A stretch of DNA of 64,000 bases from the NCBI GenBank assembly GCA_966211525.1, contig CBIHOZ010000014.1, positions 5,949 through 69,948 on the forward strand. Direction: 5' to 3'. The DNA comes from Ohtaekwangia sp966211525 (GTDB lineage Bacteria > Bacteroidota > Bacteroidia > Cytophagales > Cyclobacteriaceae). Of this stretch, positions 33,923 through 42,059 are shown piece after piece. A program made the position numbers and the translations under genes. Numbering within the stretch: the stretch's first letter is position 1; the number at the start of each line of letters is the position of its first letter. A model generated the notes under the pieces. The model was not told the DNA's origin. It was given only the letters and a program-made list of their open reading frames with translations, and made no database searches.

Positions 33923-36178
33923 ATGAAGTCTTCCGCCAGGAAGTTTCTTACTTCTTACTTCTTACTTCTTACTCCTTACTTCTTACTTCTTGCTTCTTAC
34001 TCCTTACTTCTATCTTCAGACACCTTCGCCCAGCAAATCCCCATCGGCACCTGGCGTGTCCACATCTCCTACAATGCAGTGAAAAGTATAGCCGTTGATA
34101 ACGACTATATATTCGGTGCAACCTCCAACGGAGTAATGATGCTTGATCGTGATGATAACAGTATAACGAGTTATTCTAAAATGAACGGTCTCAGCGGAAC
34201 AACGGTAACGTTCATTCTATACGATGGGACAAATGAACAACTTCTGATTGGTTATGAAGATGGAAAGATCGATGTTATAAAAGGCAATGCAATAAAATCA
34301 CTTGACCCGACACGGACTACATCTATAACCGGAACAAAAAGTATAAATCATATTGCGTTGTATAACGGCCTCGCCTATCTCTCTGCAGATTTTGGTGTAG
34401 TTGTTTTCGATCTCGCACGTGCGGAGGTAAAAGAAACATGGCGCGATCTCGGTGCCAGCGGTGAAACATTAAAGATAAACGCAGCAACTTTTAAAAATGA
34501 TAGTATATATCTGGCTACCGACAAAGGTGTGCTGACGGGTGATCTTGATGACAACCTGTTAGACTTTAACAACTATAAACGCTACAACACGGGTACATTC
34601 AGTGGTGCTATTGAAAGCATCGCTACGTTCAATTCTAAAATATATGCTGCTATAAATAATGCAGGTGTGTTTAGCTACACTTCAGCAACCGGAACGTGGA
34701 GTATAGAAAGTTACCTGACGGGTGAGACATTTACTTTCTTAAATGCTTCCGGAAATAATTTACTAGCCGGAGCTGGTAACAATCTCTGGAAGATCGATGC
34801 GGCTAATACCATTACTGAAATCACCAATGAAAAAATTGAAGCCCCACTTTTTGCAATTGAAGAAAACGGCAAGCTATGGATTGGTGATAATGTAAACGGT
34901 TTGCTCTCTGATGTTAATGGAACATTTCAAAGTTATCTGCCCAATGGTCCATCGCAAACCACAACCTTCAGATTAGCTTACGCGGATGGAAATATATATG
35001 CAATAGCCGGTGGTTATACTTCTGCTTTTGTAAAGCTCGATAATGATGGTGTAGTAGATAAATTTACCGATGGACTTTGGTCTGGTCTGTCAACATCACT
35101 TACGGATATAACCGATGTGGCTACCGATCAATCCGGTAATGTATACTTCGCTTCGTTTGGTGAGGGATTGGAAAGACAAAAGACAGATGGTTCGGTTAAT
35201 GTTTTCAACTCGAATAATAGTCCGCTTGTAAATTTGAATCCCCCTGGTAAATCTGTAAACATCACGGCTCTGGCAAATTCATCTGACGGACTCTGGATTG
35301 GCAATTATGGTGCTGTTAATTCACTTCACTTATTAAAGACGGATGATACATGGGAATCATTCACAGCGCCTGTGGTGGCAGCTCGTTACCCGGTTGATCT
35401 AGCGGTAGATTTTTCAAACTATATATGGATGATTACCAACCCCGCACAAGGCGGAGGTATATATGTGTACGATCGCGCCAGCAAAGGCTATGAGTATATA
35501 ACGGATGCCAGCGGAAGCGGTGCTCTGCCAAGCAAGAATGTGCGCTCTATCGCGGTTGATCGTGACGGACTGGTGTGGGTAGGCACCGATATAGGTGTGG
35601 CCTATTTCTTTGAGCCCTCCGGTGAAGCGGTGAAGCCTATATATGAAAGTCGGTTTTTGCTACGCGATGATAAAGTGACTGCGATCGCTATAGATGGCGG
35701 CAATCGTAAGTGGATGGGAACGGAACGTGGTGTGTGGCTTTTTAATGCTACGGGCGAAGAGATGGTTTATAATTTTACAACGGATAACAGTCCGCTCCTC
35801 TCGAATGTTATCCGGGATATAGCCATCAACCACAAAACGGGTGAAGTGTTCTTTGCGACTGATAAAGGTATAGTTTCTTATAGAGGTGATGCCACCGAAA
35901 GTAATTCTGTATTTCAATCCATAAAAATTTTTCCGAACCCGGTAACAAATAGTTTCAACGGCAGCGTAGGTATAAATGGTCTTGCCACCGATGCTACGGT
36001 AAAGATCACTGATATTAGTGGTAAACTAATCTGGCAGGCACAAGCCAATGGCGGCACGGCTATGTGGAATGTGCGCGACTACAACGGCAGGCGTGCAGCG
36101 ACAGGAGTATATCTTGTATTTGCTGCTACATCCGATGGTGTGGAAAGTGTAGTGGGTAAAATTGCAGTGGTGGAATAA
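33923..36178 (+). CDS. porZ: Type IX secretion system protein PorZ (two-bladed propeller, sorting domain)
   Basis: 751 residues from ATG 33923, chosen because it gives a good signal peptide (MKSSARKFLTS... ending TFAQ); ATG 33887 overlaps tdk and adds a charged extension. After the signal, residues about 35-650 are beta-propeller repeats of the two-component regulator propeller type (NDYIFGATSNGVMMLDRDDN, ENGKLWIGDNVNG, DGLVWVGTDIG). The C-terminal 85 residues are a type A T9SS sorting domain beginning KIFPNPV and ending GKIAVVE. PorZ anchors the attachment complex on the cell surface. The signal-peptide hydrophobic core is encoded by tandem heptamers (33945-34014). Followed by recO 5 bases later, an arrangement I remember from other Bacteroidota. 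Confidence 0.85.
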   Translation: MKSSARKFLTSYFLLLTPYFLLLASYSLLLSSDTFAQQIPIGTWRVHISYNAVKSIAVDNDYIFGATSNGVMMLDRDDNSITSYSKMNGLSGTTVTFILYDGTNEQLLIGYEDGKIDVIKGNAIKSLDPTRTTSITGTKSINHIALYNGLAYLSADFGVVVFDLARAEVKETWRDLGASGETLKINAATFKNDSIYLATDKGVLTGDLDDNLLDFNNYKRYNTGTFSGAIESIATFNSKIYAAINNAGVFSYTSATGTWSIESYLTGETFTFLNASGNNLLAGAGNNLWKIDAANTITEITNEKIEAPLFAIEENGKLWIGDNVNGLLSDVNGTFQSYLPNGPSQTTTFRLAYADGNIYAIAGGYTSAFVKLDNDGVVDKFTDGLWSGLSTSLTDITDVATDQSGNVYFASFGEGLERQKTDGSVNVFNSNNSPLVNLNPPGKSVNITALANSSDGLWIGNYGAVNSLHLLKTDDTWESFTAPVVAARYPVDLAVDFSNYIWMITNPAQGGGIYVYDRASKGYEYITDASGSGALPSKNVRSIAVDRDGLVWVGTDIGVAYFFEPSGEAVKPIYESRFLLRDDKVTAIAIDGGNRKWMGTERGVWLFNATGEEMVYNFTTDNSPLLSNVIRDIAINHKTGEVFFATDKGIVSYRGDATESNSVFQSIKIFPNPVTNSFNGSVGINGLATDATVKITDISGKLIWQAQANGGTAMWNVRDYNGRRAATGVYLVFAATSDGVESVVGKIAVVE
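33945..34014 (+). repeat. Tandem heptanucleotide repeat TTCTTAC, ten copies, inside the porZ signal peptide
   Basis: Ten consecutive 7-base units: four perfect TTCTTAC, then TCCTTAC, TTCTTAC, TTCTTGC, TTCTTAC, TCCTTAC and TTCTATC. Because 7 and 3 share no factor, every frame of the repeat encodes the same periodic peptide (F-L-L-L-T-S-Y), giving a hydrophobic segment. Gain or loss of a unit changes the reading frame downstream. Confidence 0.95.
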
Positions 36179-36183
36179 CGTTC

Positions 36184-36849
36184 ATGCTTCATAAAACGCG
36201 CGGCATAGTTTTCAGATATACCCGGTATGGCGATTCGTCCATTATCGTGAATATTTTTACGGAAGCGTTTGGCATGCAGAGTTACATTGTGAATGGTGTG
36301 CGCACGCAATCAACAAAAAGTAAAATTGCGCTATACCAGCCGCTCACGTTGCTCGATCTGGTAGTATACCATCGCGAGAATGCGAACATCATGCGCATTA
36401 AAGAAATAAAGTGTTTATATCCTTACCTTACTATACCTACCGATGTGCCCAAGTCTGCGCTGGCGATGTTTATCAACGAAGTAATAAACAAAACAGTAAA
36501 AGAAGAAAGTCATGCGCAGGAGCTATGCGATTTTCTGATTCAATCAATGATAAAGCTCGATCAGCAAACAAAGGTTGAAAACTTTCACCTGGTGTTTCTT
36601 ATCAAGCTGAGTCGTTTCTTAGGTTTTGGAGCGCAAACCAAAAACGAAATTGTTGGCGGAAGACTTGCTTCGCTCGAAGCGGAAGCCATGCTTGAAAAAG
36701 TTGTTATAGCGGACTATGATACACCGCTGACTATATCTAATACCCTACGCAGAGAAATACTGGAAGTACTTTTGAAATTCTATACCGACCACATTGAAAC
36801 TATTGGCGAGATGAAGTCGGTGCAGGTGTTGCGCGAGGTGATGAGTTAG
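36184..36849 (+). CDS. recO: DNA repair protein RecO
   Basis: 221 residues. Opens with the OB-fold HKTRGIVFRYTRYGDSSIIVNIFTE, then helical domain with KVENFHLVFLIKLSRFLGF. The RecO zinc-finger cysteines of some species are absent, as usual in this phylum. RecO loads RecA on SSB-coated gaps with RecR. Starts 5 bases after porZ, likely same transcript. Assignment based on the N-terminal motif and length. Confidence 0.9.
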   Translation: MLHKTRGIVFRYTRYGDSSIIVNIFTEAFGMQSYIVNGVRTQSTKSKIALYQPLTLLDLVVYHRENANIMRIKEIKCLYPYLTIPTDVPKSALAMFINEVINKTVKEESHAQELCDFLIQSMIKLDQQTKVENFHLVFLIKLSRFLGFGAQTKNEIVGGRLASLEAEAMLEKVVIADYDTPLTISNTLRREILEVLLKFYTDHIETIGEMKSVQVLREVMS

Positions 36850-36884
36850 CTTTAAGGCTTTTCTTGCGACTATTGATAAACGCA

Positions 36885-36968
36885 CTAATCTTTTTTTTCT
36901 TCCTTTTTAGTTAACGGTTTTTCACCTCCGATGAAGTCAATGTTTAATTCTTGTTTATTGACTTTCAT
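36885..36968 (-). CDS. 27-residue ORF coupled to the second XRE regulator
   Basis: ATG complementary to 36966-36968 overlaps the TAA of the preceding XRE gene (TAATG). It encodes MKVNKQELNIDFIGGEKPL then TKKEEKKD and stops at TAG 36885-36887. No Shine-Dalgarno is expected in a stop-start overlap. The arrangement suggests translational coupling. Charged, no membrane segment. Below normal gene-length cut-offs; may be real or chance. Confidence 0.45.
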   Translation of the reverse strand: MKVNKQELNIDFIGGEKPLTKKEEKKD

Positions 36969-37375
36969 TACTGTTTTGAGTCCAACATCTTTTTGAGTAA
37001 TTCGATTTTCTCTTCTTTTTCTTTTAACAATGCTTCGTACAGCTTTCTATTTTCATTCATTGCATTTCTATATTCATCCAATGGGTTAAATGTGCATTGG
37101 TGGTTAGGTCCAATAGGTCCTTGATAATTCGAAGCGTTATCATAGTTGTTTTGAATGTTATAGATCACGCCTTCTTCTAAAAAACTTTTAATCTGTTCAG
37201 GAGTAACTTGCAGCGCTTTTGCTATCCGCGAAAGCGTAATTTCGTCAATCGTTTCACTTTGTTCAAGCTTGGAAACAGCTTGCTTGCTCATACCCAATGA
37301 CTCTGCCAATACCTCTTGGTTTACTCCGCGCATTTCACGAATGCGCATCAACTTTCTGCCAACGTGTAAATTCAT
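36968..37375 (-). CDS. XRE-family HTH regulator (second of a tandem pair)
   Basis: 135 residues. HTH_3 domain about 1-62 (GRKLMRIREMRGVNQEVLAESLGMSKQAVSKLEQSE), followed by a linker NIQNNYDNASNYQGPIGPN and C-terminal NPLDEYRNAMNENRKLYEALLKEKEEKIELLKKML, a coiled coil suited to dimerisation. It is a clear paralogue of the upstream regulator, with the same layout and FNPLDEYRN block, so it arose by tandem duplication. It lies 36 bases downstream of it with no own TAnnTTTG element, so it is probably cotranscribed. Targets unknown. Confidence 0.88.
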   Translation of the reverse strand: MNLHVGRKLMRIREMRGVNQEVLAESLGMSKQAVSKLEQSETIDEITLSRIAKALQVTPEQIKSFLEEGVIYNIQNNYDNASNYQGPIGPNHQCTFNPLDEYRNAMNENRKLYEALLKEKEEKIELLKKMLDSKQ

Positions 37376-37411
37376 GAACCTATATTTAAAATTGCCGCAA
37401 CGGGTCGAAAA

Positions 37412-37840
37412 TTACTTCGACTCAAGCATCTTCGTTAGCAGTGCTATCTTTTCGTCTTTTTCCTTCAGCAATGCCTCGTAAAGTTTTTTGTTCTCGATTA
37501 CCTCATTTCGATATTCATCTAAGGGGTTGAAAGCGCAATGATAATTATTGCCTTCTGAGCTACCCGATTGATGAGGCCCGGAGTTGTTTGTTGCGTTGTC
37601 GTAATTGTTTTGAATGTTATTGATCACGGCTTCATCACTGTAATATTTGATCAGTTCGGGAGTAACATCCAATGCTTTAGCTATCCGCGCAAGCGTTGTC
37701 TCTTCAATCGATTCACTTTGCTCCAGCTTCGAAACTGCTTGCTGACTTATACCCAGCGTCTCAGCCAGTGCCTCCTGTTTTATACCACGTATCTCGCGAA
37801 TGCGCGCAATCTTTCTACCGATGTGTAATTTCTCAGCCAT
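37412..37840 (-). CDS. XRE-family HTH regulator (first of a tandem pair)
   Basis: 142 residues. HTH_3 domain at about 5-65 (IGRKIARIREIRGIKQEALAETLGISQQAVSKLEQSE), middle segment NIQNNYDNATNNSGPHQS, then NPLDEYRNEVIENKKLYEALLKEKDEKIALL coiled coil. About 60 percent identical to the downstream regulator by eye. Its ATG begins only 4 bases after the -7 element TACATTTG, so the transcript should be leaderless. A 19-base palindrome lies upstream near the -33 element, a possible autoregulatory operator. Targets unknown. Confidence 0.9.
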   Translation of the reverse strand: MAEKLHIGRKIARIREIRGIKQEALAETLGISQQAVSKLEQSESIEETTLARIAKALDVTPELIKYYSDEAVINNIQNNYDNATNNSGPHQSGSSEGNNYHCAFNPLDEYRNEVIENKKLYEALLKEKDEKIALLTKMLESK

Positions 37841-37844
37841 AGTT

Positions 37845-37852
37845 CAAATGTA
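37845..37852 (-). promoter_or_regulatory. -7 promoter element of the XRE operon, leaderless
   Basis: On the minus strand TACATTTG matches TAnnTTTG. The ATG starts 4 bases past its final G. A TTG 23 bases upstream could be the -33 element (37876-37878) and lies inside the palindrome 37874-37892. Confidence 0.55.
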
Positions 37853-37873
37853 AAAAATAATATATATGTAAAA

Positions 37874-37892
37874 AACAACTGATATGGTTGTT
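37874..37892. promoter_or_regulatory. Imperfect palindrome, candidate operator for the XRE pair
   Basis: AACAAC-TGATATG-GTTGTT: 6-base arms, 7-base spacer, 22-40 bases upstream of the -7 element. Overlaps the candidate -33 TTG, which fits repressor action by the dimeric XRE proteins. Confidence 0.4.
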
Positions 37893-37929
37893 AAAAACGA
37901 GATGTCTTAACTGATCGATATACTATATA

Positions 37930-38814
37930 TCAATACCCTTTTCCCGCTATATCATTTCTGAACATCTCCATTCCCTTACGATCTTGCAGCGTAACAAAAA
38001 CGAGTTTGCCATTTATACCGCCAAACACCAGGTTGCTGCAGTTCTTGCCTTTTAACTGTACTTCGCGAATCAGTTCGCCTTTCGGTGAGAGTATAGCGAT
38101 GGTGCCTTTACCGTAACGTGTTACATAGAGGTTGCCTTCTTTGTCGCATTTCATGCCATCGAAACCAAAATCAGGAAACTCTGCGAACAATCTTTTGTTG
38201 GAGATGTTGCCATCGAAGTCGACATCAAATGCCCAGATTTTTTTCTGTACACTTTCATTTACATATAGTATACGCTCATCCGGGCTCAACTCTATACCGT
38301 TGGTGGTGCCCATCTTGTCATCCAGCAACACAGCTTTACCGCCCTTGTCGATGCGCCATATTTTACCGGTGCCCTCTTTCCAGTTCGGGTCAGATGCAAA
38401 CAACTGGTTCTTGCTGTTGATGCAGAGGTCGTTCGGTTGATTAAAGCCATCGTTGTGCGAGTATACCGACACCTTCTTGTTCTTCATATTTACCTTCAAC
38501 ACATTGTGCGCACTGAAGTCTGCGAGATACATATTGCCTTTGCTATCGAACTTTATACTGTTGGCCGTGCTGCCCTGTGGAAGTGTAAGGAATAACGATA
38601 CTTTTTTATCGGGTGTGATCATGGCGATCGTTCCATCTTTCTGATAGTTCACAACATATAGATTGCCGTCCTTATCAAAGCATGGTCCTTCAATGTTGTT
38701 GGTAAAGATGTTCTCGGCTGTATAGTCTTCTGCAATGAAATGTCGCTGATAATCTTGTGCGTGTGTTGCCATTACTTGTGCGAGTAACGCTAACGATAAA
38801 AATATTCGTGCCAT
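37930..38814 (-). CDS. SMP-30/gluconolactonase-family beta-propeller protein (exported)
   Basis: 294 residues. Signal peptide about 1-20 (ARIFLSLALLAQVMATHAQ). The rest is a six-bladed propeller of SMP-30/gluconolactonase type with blades such as FDKDGNLYVVNYQKDGT, FDSKGNMYLADFSAHNV and CDKEGNLYVTRYGKG, and the catalytic-site motif NGIELSPDE near 160. Family members hydrolyse sugar lactones using a divalent metal. Because it is exported and the substrate is unknown, the role is uncertain. Lies 30 bases after the Sua5 gene on the same strand, probably cotranscribed. Confidence 0.85.
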   Translation of the reverse strand: MARIFLSLALLAQVMATHAQDYQRHFIAEDYTAENIFTNNIEGPCFDKDGNLYVVNYQKDGTIAMITPDKKVSLFLTLPQGSTANSIKFDSKGNMYLADFSAHNVLKVNMKNKKVSVYSHNDGFNQPNDLCINSKNQLFASDPNWKEGTGKIWRIDKGGKAVLLDDKMGTTNGIELSPDERILYVNESVQKKIWAFDVDFDGNISNKRLFAEFPDFGFDGMKCDKEGNLYVTRYGKGTIAILSPKGELIREVQLKGKNCSNLVFGGINGKLVFVTLQDRKGMEMFRNDIAGKGY

Positions 38815-38844
38815 GGGTATGAATTGGTTATAGTATAAAAGTAG

Positions 38845-39474
38845 TTATAAGTATTGATCAAAGTCTCCGAGTCCCTGACGAATGATTGAAAAATCATCGC
38901 CCGTGCAGTCAACAACAGTAGAGGGTACGTTGCCTCCAGTACCGCCATCGATCACTATATCAACCTTGTGTTTAAAGTCTTCATAGATTTCTTCCGGATC
39001 GGTGGTATAGGCTTTGATCTGGTCATCGTCTTTGATAGATGTTGTGATGAGCGGGTTCTGAAGATGCTCAACAATGGTGCGGGGTATGGCGTGATCGGGT
39101 ATACGTATACCAACCGTCTTTTTATTTACATCGAGAATTTTCGGTACGCGACTGCTCGATTCGAGGATGAACGTGAACGGTCCGGGCAATGCCTTCTTCA
39201 AAACTTTGAACACCGGTGTGTCGATTCTTCGGACAAATTCTGAAATGTGACTGAGGTCGTTGCAAATAAAAGAAAGGTCAAGCTTTTGTGGTTTGATGTT
39301 CATGATCTGACACAACCGCTCGATGGATTTCCGGTTCATCAGGTCGCAGCCAATACCATAAATTGTATCGGTTGGGTAAACGATAATGCCACCGTTTTTC
39401 AGCACGTCAACCACATGGTTGATCTTGCGCATCTCGGGGTTTTGTGGATGTATTTTCAGTAATTCAGCCGCCAT
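38845..39474 (-). CDS. L-threonylcarbamoyladenylate synthase (Sua5/YciO/YrdC)
   Basis: 209 residues, the YrdC core alone. PTDTIYGIGCDLMNR near 35, KALPGPFTFILESS near 95, VGIRIPDH near 122, and PSTVVDCTGD near 184. The enzyme makes threonylcarbamoyl-AMP for the t6A modification of tRNAs that read ANN codons. It lacks the C-terminal Sua5 domain, like YrdC/YciO; whether it is the sole t6A enzyme in this genome is unknown. Upstream carries a -7-like TATCTTTA on the minus strand. Confidence 0.9.
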   Translation of the reverse strand: MAAELLKIHPQNPEMRKINHVVDVLKNGGIIVYPTDTIYGIGCDLMNRKSIERLCQIMNIKPQKLDLSFICNDLSHISEFVRRIDTPVFKVLKKALPGPFTFILESSSRVPKILDVNKKTVGIRIPDHAIPRTIVEHLQNPLITTSIKDDDQIKAYTTDPEEIYEDFKHKVDIVIDGGTGGNVPSTVVDCTGDDFSIIRQGLGDFDQYL

Positions 39475-39541
39475 TTGTTTCTAAAGATAGATAATCGGCA
39501 GAAATCAAAAGTTGTTCCTGCGGAGGTTGGATCGGTTTTAC

Positions 39542-39549
39542 TATTTTTG
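39542..39549 (+). promoter_or_regulatory. -7 promoter element of mltG operon
   Basis: TATTTTTG matches TAnnTTTG, 17 bases before the ATG at 39567. A second match TAGTTTTG (39557-39564) is too close to the ATG to initiate a useful transcript. Confidence 0.5.
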
Positions 39550-39566
39550 GTGTTCTTAGTTTTGAT

Positions 39567-40622
39567 ATGAAAGTCAGCAAACGTTTAATTGTATTTCTTG
39601 TGGTGGCTATCCTGGGGATCTCCTTCAGTTACTACGCTTACCAGATTGTATACACCCCCAACATTCTTGTTGGCAGAGATGACAGACTGTTTATAGTCGC
39701 GGAGGGTTCTACATTTAAAGACATTCAGAAGCAACTGCACGACAGCAAGATTGTAAACGACCTGGTGTCGTTTAGTTTTCTGGCGAAGCTCAGCGGTTAT
39801 GACGATGAGTTAAAGCCCGGCCGCTATATTTTGCGTAAGAACATGACGAACCTGCAGGCGCTGAAAATTTTACGTTCCGGAAAACAGGAGCCTGTAAAAA
39901 TTACTTTCAATAACGTACGTCTGCTTCCTGAACTGGCCGAGCGCATCACGCGCAACCTCGGTATGAAGCCCGAAGAGTTTGAAGCTGCACTTGTAAAGTT
40001 TGCCATGAGCAACTCGTATGGTTTTAACCAGGACAATATCATGGCGATGTTTATTCCGAACACATACGAAGTATACTATAATGTTACTCCGGAAGCGTTA
40101 GTAGAGCGCCTGCATGAAGAGTACGAAAAATTCTGGACCGATGAACGTAAGGCGAAAGCCAAAGAGGTTGGTCTTACGCCCGTAGAGGTTTCGGTGCTCG
40201 CATCGATTGTGCAGGCCGAAAGTATAAATGCCAAGGAAGCTCCCATCATTGCCGGACTATATTTGAATCGTCTGAGAAAAGGTATAGCCCTGCAGGCTGA
40301 CCCTACATTGGTATTTGCTGTTGGCGATTTTTCGTTGAAGCGTGTGTTGAATGTGCACAAGCAAATTGATTCGCCTTACAACACCTATAAATATCCAGGC
40401 TTACCTCCGGGACCGATCAACATGCCGGAGATACGCTCACTGGATGCTGTGCTGAACTATACGCCAAGCGATTATTACTATATGTGTGCGAAGGAAGATT
40501 TTTCGGGCAATCATAATTTCACCAATAGTTATGAAGAGCACATGAAGAATGCTGCGCGTTACCAGAAAGCACTTACGATAGAACAGCAGAAAGGTGCTGC
40601 GTTGAGAGGGGAAAGCAAGTAA
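39567..40622 (+). CDS. mltG: Endolytic murein transglycosylase MltG
   Basis: 351 residues. N-terminal membrane anchor about 5-25, LysM-like domain, then the YceG/MltG domain with FIPNTYEVYYNVT near 155, SIVQAESINAKEAPIIAGLYLNRL near 210 where the Glu is catalytic, and LQADPTLVFAVGD and SPYNTYKYPGLPPGPI. MltG cleaves nascent glycan strands and sets their length at the inner membrane. The first gene of a three-gene operon with the thioesterase and the YihY protein. Confidence 0.95.
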   Translation: MKVSKRLIVFLVVAILGISFSYYAYQIVYTPNILVGRDDRLFIVAEGSTFKDIQKQLHDSKIVNDLVSFSFLAKLSGYDDELKPGRYILRKNMTNLQALKILRSGKQEPVKITFNNVRLLPELAERITRNLGMKPEEFEAALVKFAMSNSYGFNQDNIMAMFIPNTYEVYYNVTPEALVERLHEEYEKFWTDERKAKAKEVGLTPVEVSVLASIVQAESINAKEAPIIAGLYLNRLRKGIALQADPTLVFAVGDFSLKRVLNVHKQIDSPYNTYKYPGLPPGPINMPEIRSLDAVLNYTPSDYYYMCAKEDFSGNHNFTNSYEEHMKNAARYQKALTIEQQKGAALRGESK

Positions 40623-40627
40623 GGTAT

Positions 40628-41035
40628 ATGTATCAATCAGAGACATCCGTCCGGGTACGTTATGGTGAGACCGACCAGATGGGATATGTATACTATGGAT
40701 TTTATGCGATGTACTATGAAGTAGCACGCGTAGAAGCCATGCGACAGTTGGGACTTTCATATAGGGATGTAGAAGCGATGGGCGTTATGATGCCCGTGCT
40801 GGAGAATCACTCCAAGTATATGGCACCTGCGCGGTACGATGAAGTGCTTCGTATTGTAACAACGATACGCGAGAAGCCAACGATAAAGATCAAGTTTGAA
40901 TATGAGATTTTTAACGAAGCGAATAAACTTATAAACAGAGGCGAAACACTTCTGGTTTTTGTAGATAAGAAAACGAATCGTCCGTGTCGCCCGCCCGAGG
41001 CGATGGAGACTTTACTGGAGCCATTTTTTACATGA
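40628..41035 (+). CDS. Acyl-CoA thioesterase (YbgC-like hotdog fold)
   Basis: 135 residues, a single 4HBT hotdog domain. VRYGETDQMGYVYYGFYAMYYEVARVE near 9-35 carries the Asp and Tyr/His-like catalytic region of YbgC/4-hydroxybenzoyl-CoA thioesterases. Hydrolyses acyl-CoA or acyl-carrier thioesters; in some bacteria it is linked to phospholipid and Tol-Pal functions. Five bases after mltG and overlapping the YihY gene by 4 bases. Confidence 0.9.
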   Translation: MYQSETSVRVRYGETDQMGYVYYGFYAMYYEVARVEAMRQLGLSYRDVEAMGVMMPVLENHSKYMAPARYDEVLRIVTTIREKPTIKIKFEYEIFNEANKLINRGETLLVFVDKKTNRPCRPPEAMETLLEPFFT

Positions 41036-42051
41036 AGTATAAACAGAAACGCATTTTACTACAGTGGAGCCCCGGCAGGCGCGTTATCACCTGGCTGAAG
41101 AAAGTGCGTTTTAAAAAATACGAAAATGTATCGTTGTATAAGATTCTAAAGTTGTTCATCGAAAACCTGATGGACGATGAGATTATGGACCGTGCCAACG
41201 GTGTAGCCTATAACTTTATCCTCGCTATATTTCCTGCGGTGATCTTCCTTTTCACCTTGATCCCCTATATAACACCATCGTTCCCGGGTATCACCGATAA
41301 AAGTATAATGGAATTTTTGGGAGGGATGATTCCTCCATCTATGTTTGAAGTGGTGGCACCTACGGTAATGGATATCGTACGCAACCAACGAGGAGGTTTG
41401 TTGTCGCTGGGTTTTGTGTTCTCGGTATATCTTTCTACCAACGGAACCATGGCGCTGATGCGAGCCTTCAACGCCTGCTATCGCACCATTGAAAGGCGCA
41501 GCGGTGTAAAGACACGCGTAATCGCCACCGGACTTACATTCAATCTCGCTTTTGTTGTGCTGTTAGCTATAGCATTGCTCATTGTGGGGCAGTTTGTATT
41601 AGACTATATCATGCAGTTCGAATGGCTTAACATCGATGAGTTCACGGTGTTCCTGCTCTTTGCACTTCGCTTCATTGTGATCTTCATTGTATTCTTCCTG
41701 GCTATATCTACACTATATTATTTCGGCCCCGCTATACATTACAACTGGCGCTTCTTTTCCATCGGTTCGTTGGTAGCAACATTGCTCACGCTTGCAGTAT
41801 CGTATGGTTTCTCATACTACGTAACAAACTTCGCTACCTATAACAAAGTATACGGCTCCATCGGTGTACTTATCGCGCTGATGGTATGGATACAACTCGT
41901 TACCGTTGTGTTATTGATTGGCTACGAGATCAACGCCAGCATCCACCACGCCATCCGCCGGGAAGCACTATGGAATGCAAGAAAGTACCGGAGAACAAGT
42001 CCAACCGCCGGCAAAATCAAATCCGATTCTGATCTCTTTTTTCAGCGTTAA
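41032..42051 (+). CDS. YihY/virulence factor BrkB family membrane protein
   Basis: 339 residues from the ATGA overlap at 41032; a longer reading to 40984 would overlap the thioesterase by 52 bases. Six or so membrane helices (AYNFILAIFPAVIFLFTLI, then VIATGLTFNLAFVVLLAIALL, FVIFIVFFLAISTLYYFGPA, GSIGVLIALMVWIQLVTVVL). The family has no proven activity despite being once named RNase BN. Contains the family hallmark AYNFILAIFPA near residue 48. Ends the mltG operon; downstream is the repeat-rich region 42060-42189. Confidence 0.88.
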   Translation: MKYKQKRILLQWSPGRRVITWLKKVRFKKYENVSLYKILKLFIENLMDDEIMDRANGVAYNFILAIFPAVIFLFTLIPYITPSFPGITDKSIMEFLGGMIPPSMFEVVAPTVMDIVRNQRGGLLSLGFVFSVYLSTNGTMALMRAFNACYRTIERRSGVKTRVIATGLTFNLAFVVLLAIALLIVGQFVLDYIMQFEWLNIDEFTVFLLFALRFIVIFIVFFLAISTLYYFGPAIHYNWRFFSIGSLVATLLTLAVSYGFSYYVTNFATYNKVYGSIGVLIALMVWIQLVTVVLLIGYEINASIHHAIRREALWNARKYRRTSPTAGKIKSDSDLFFQR

Positions 42052-42059
42052 CGAATAAC

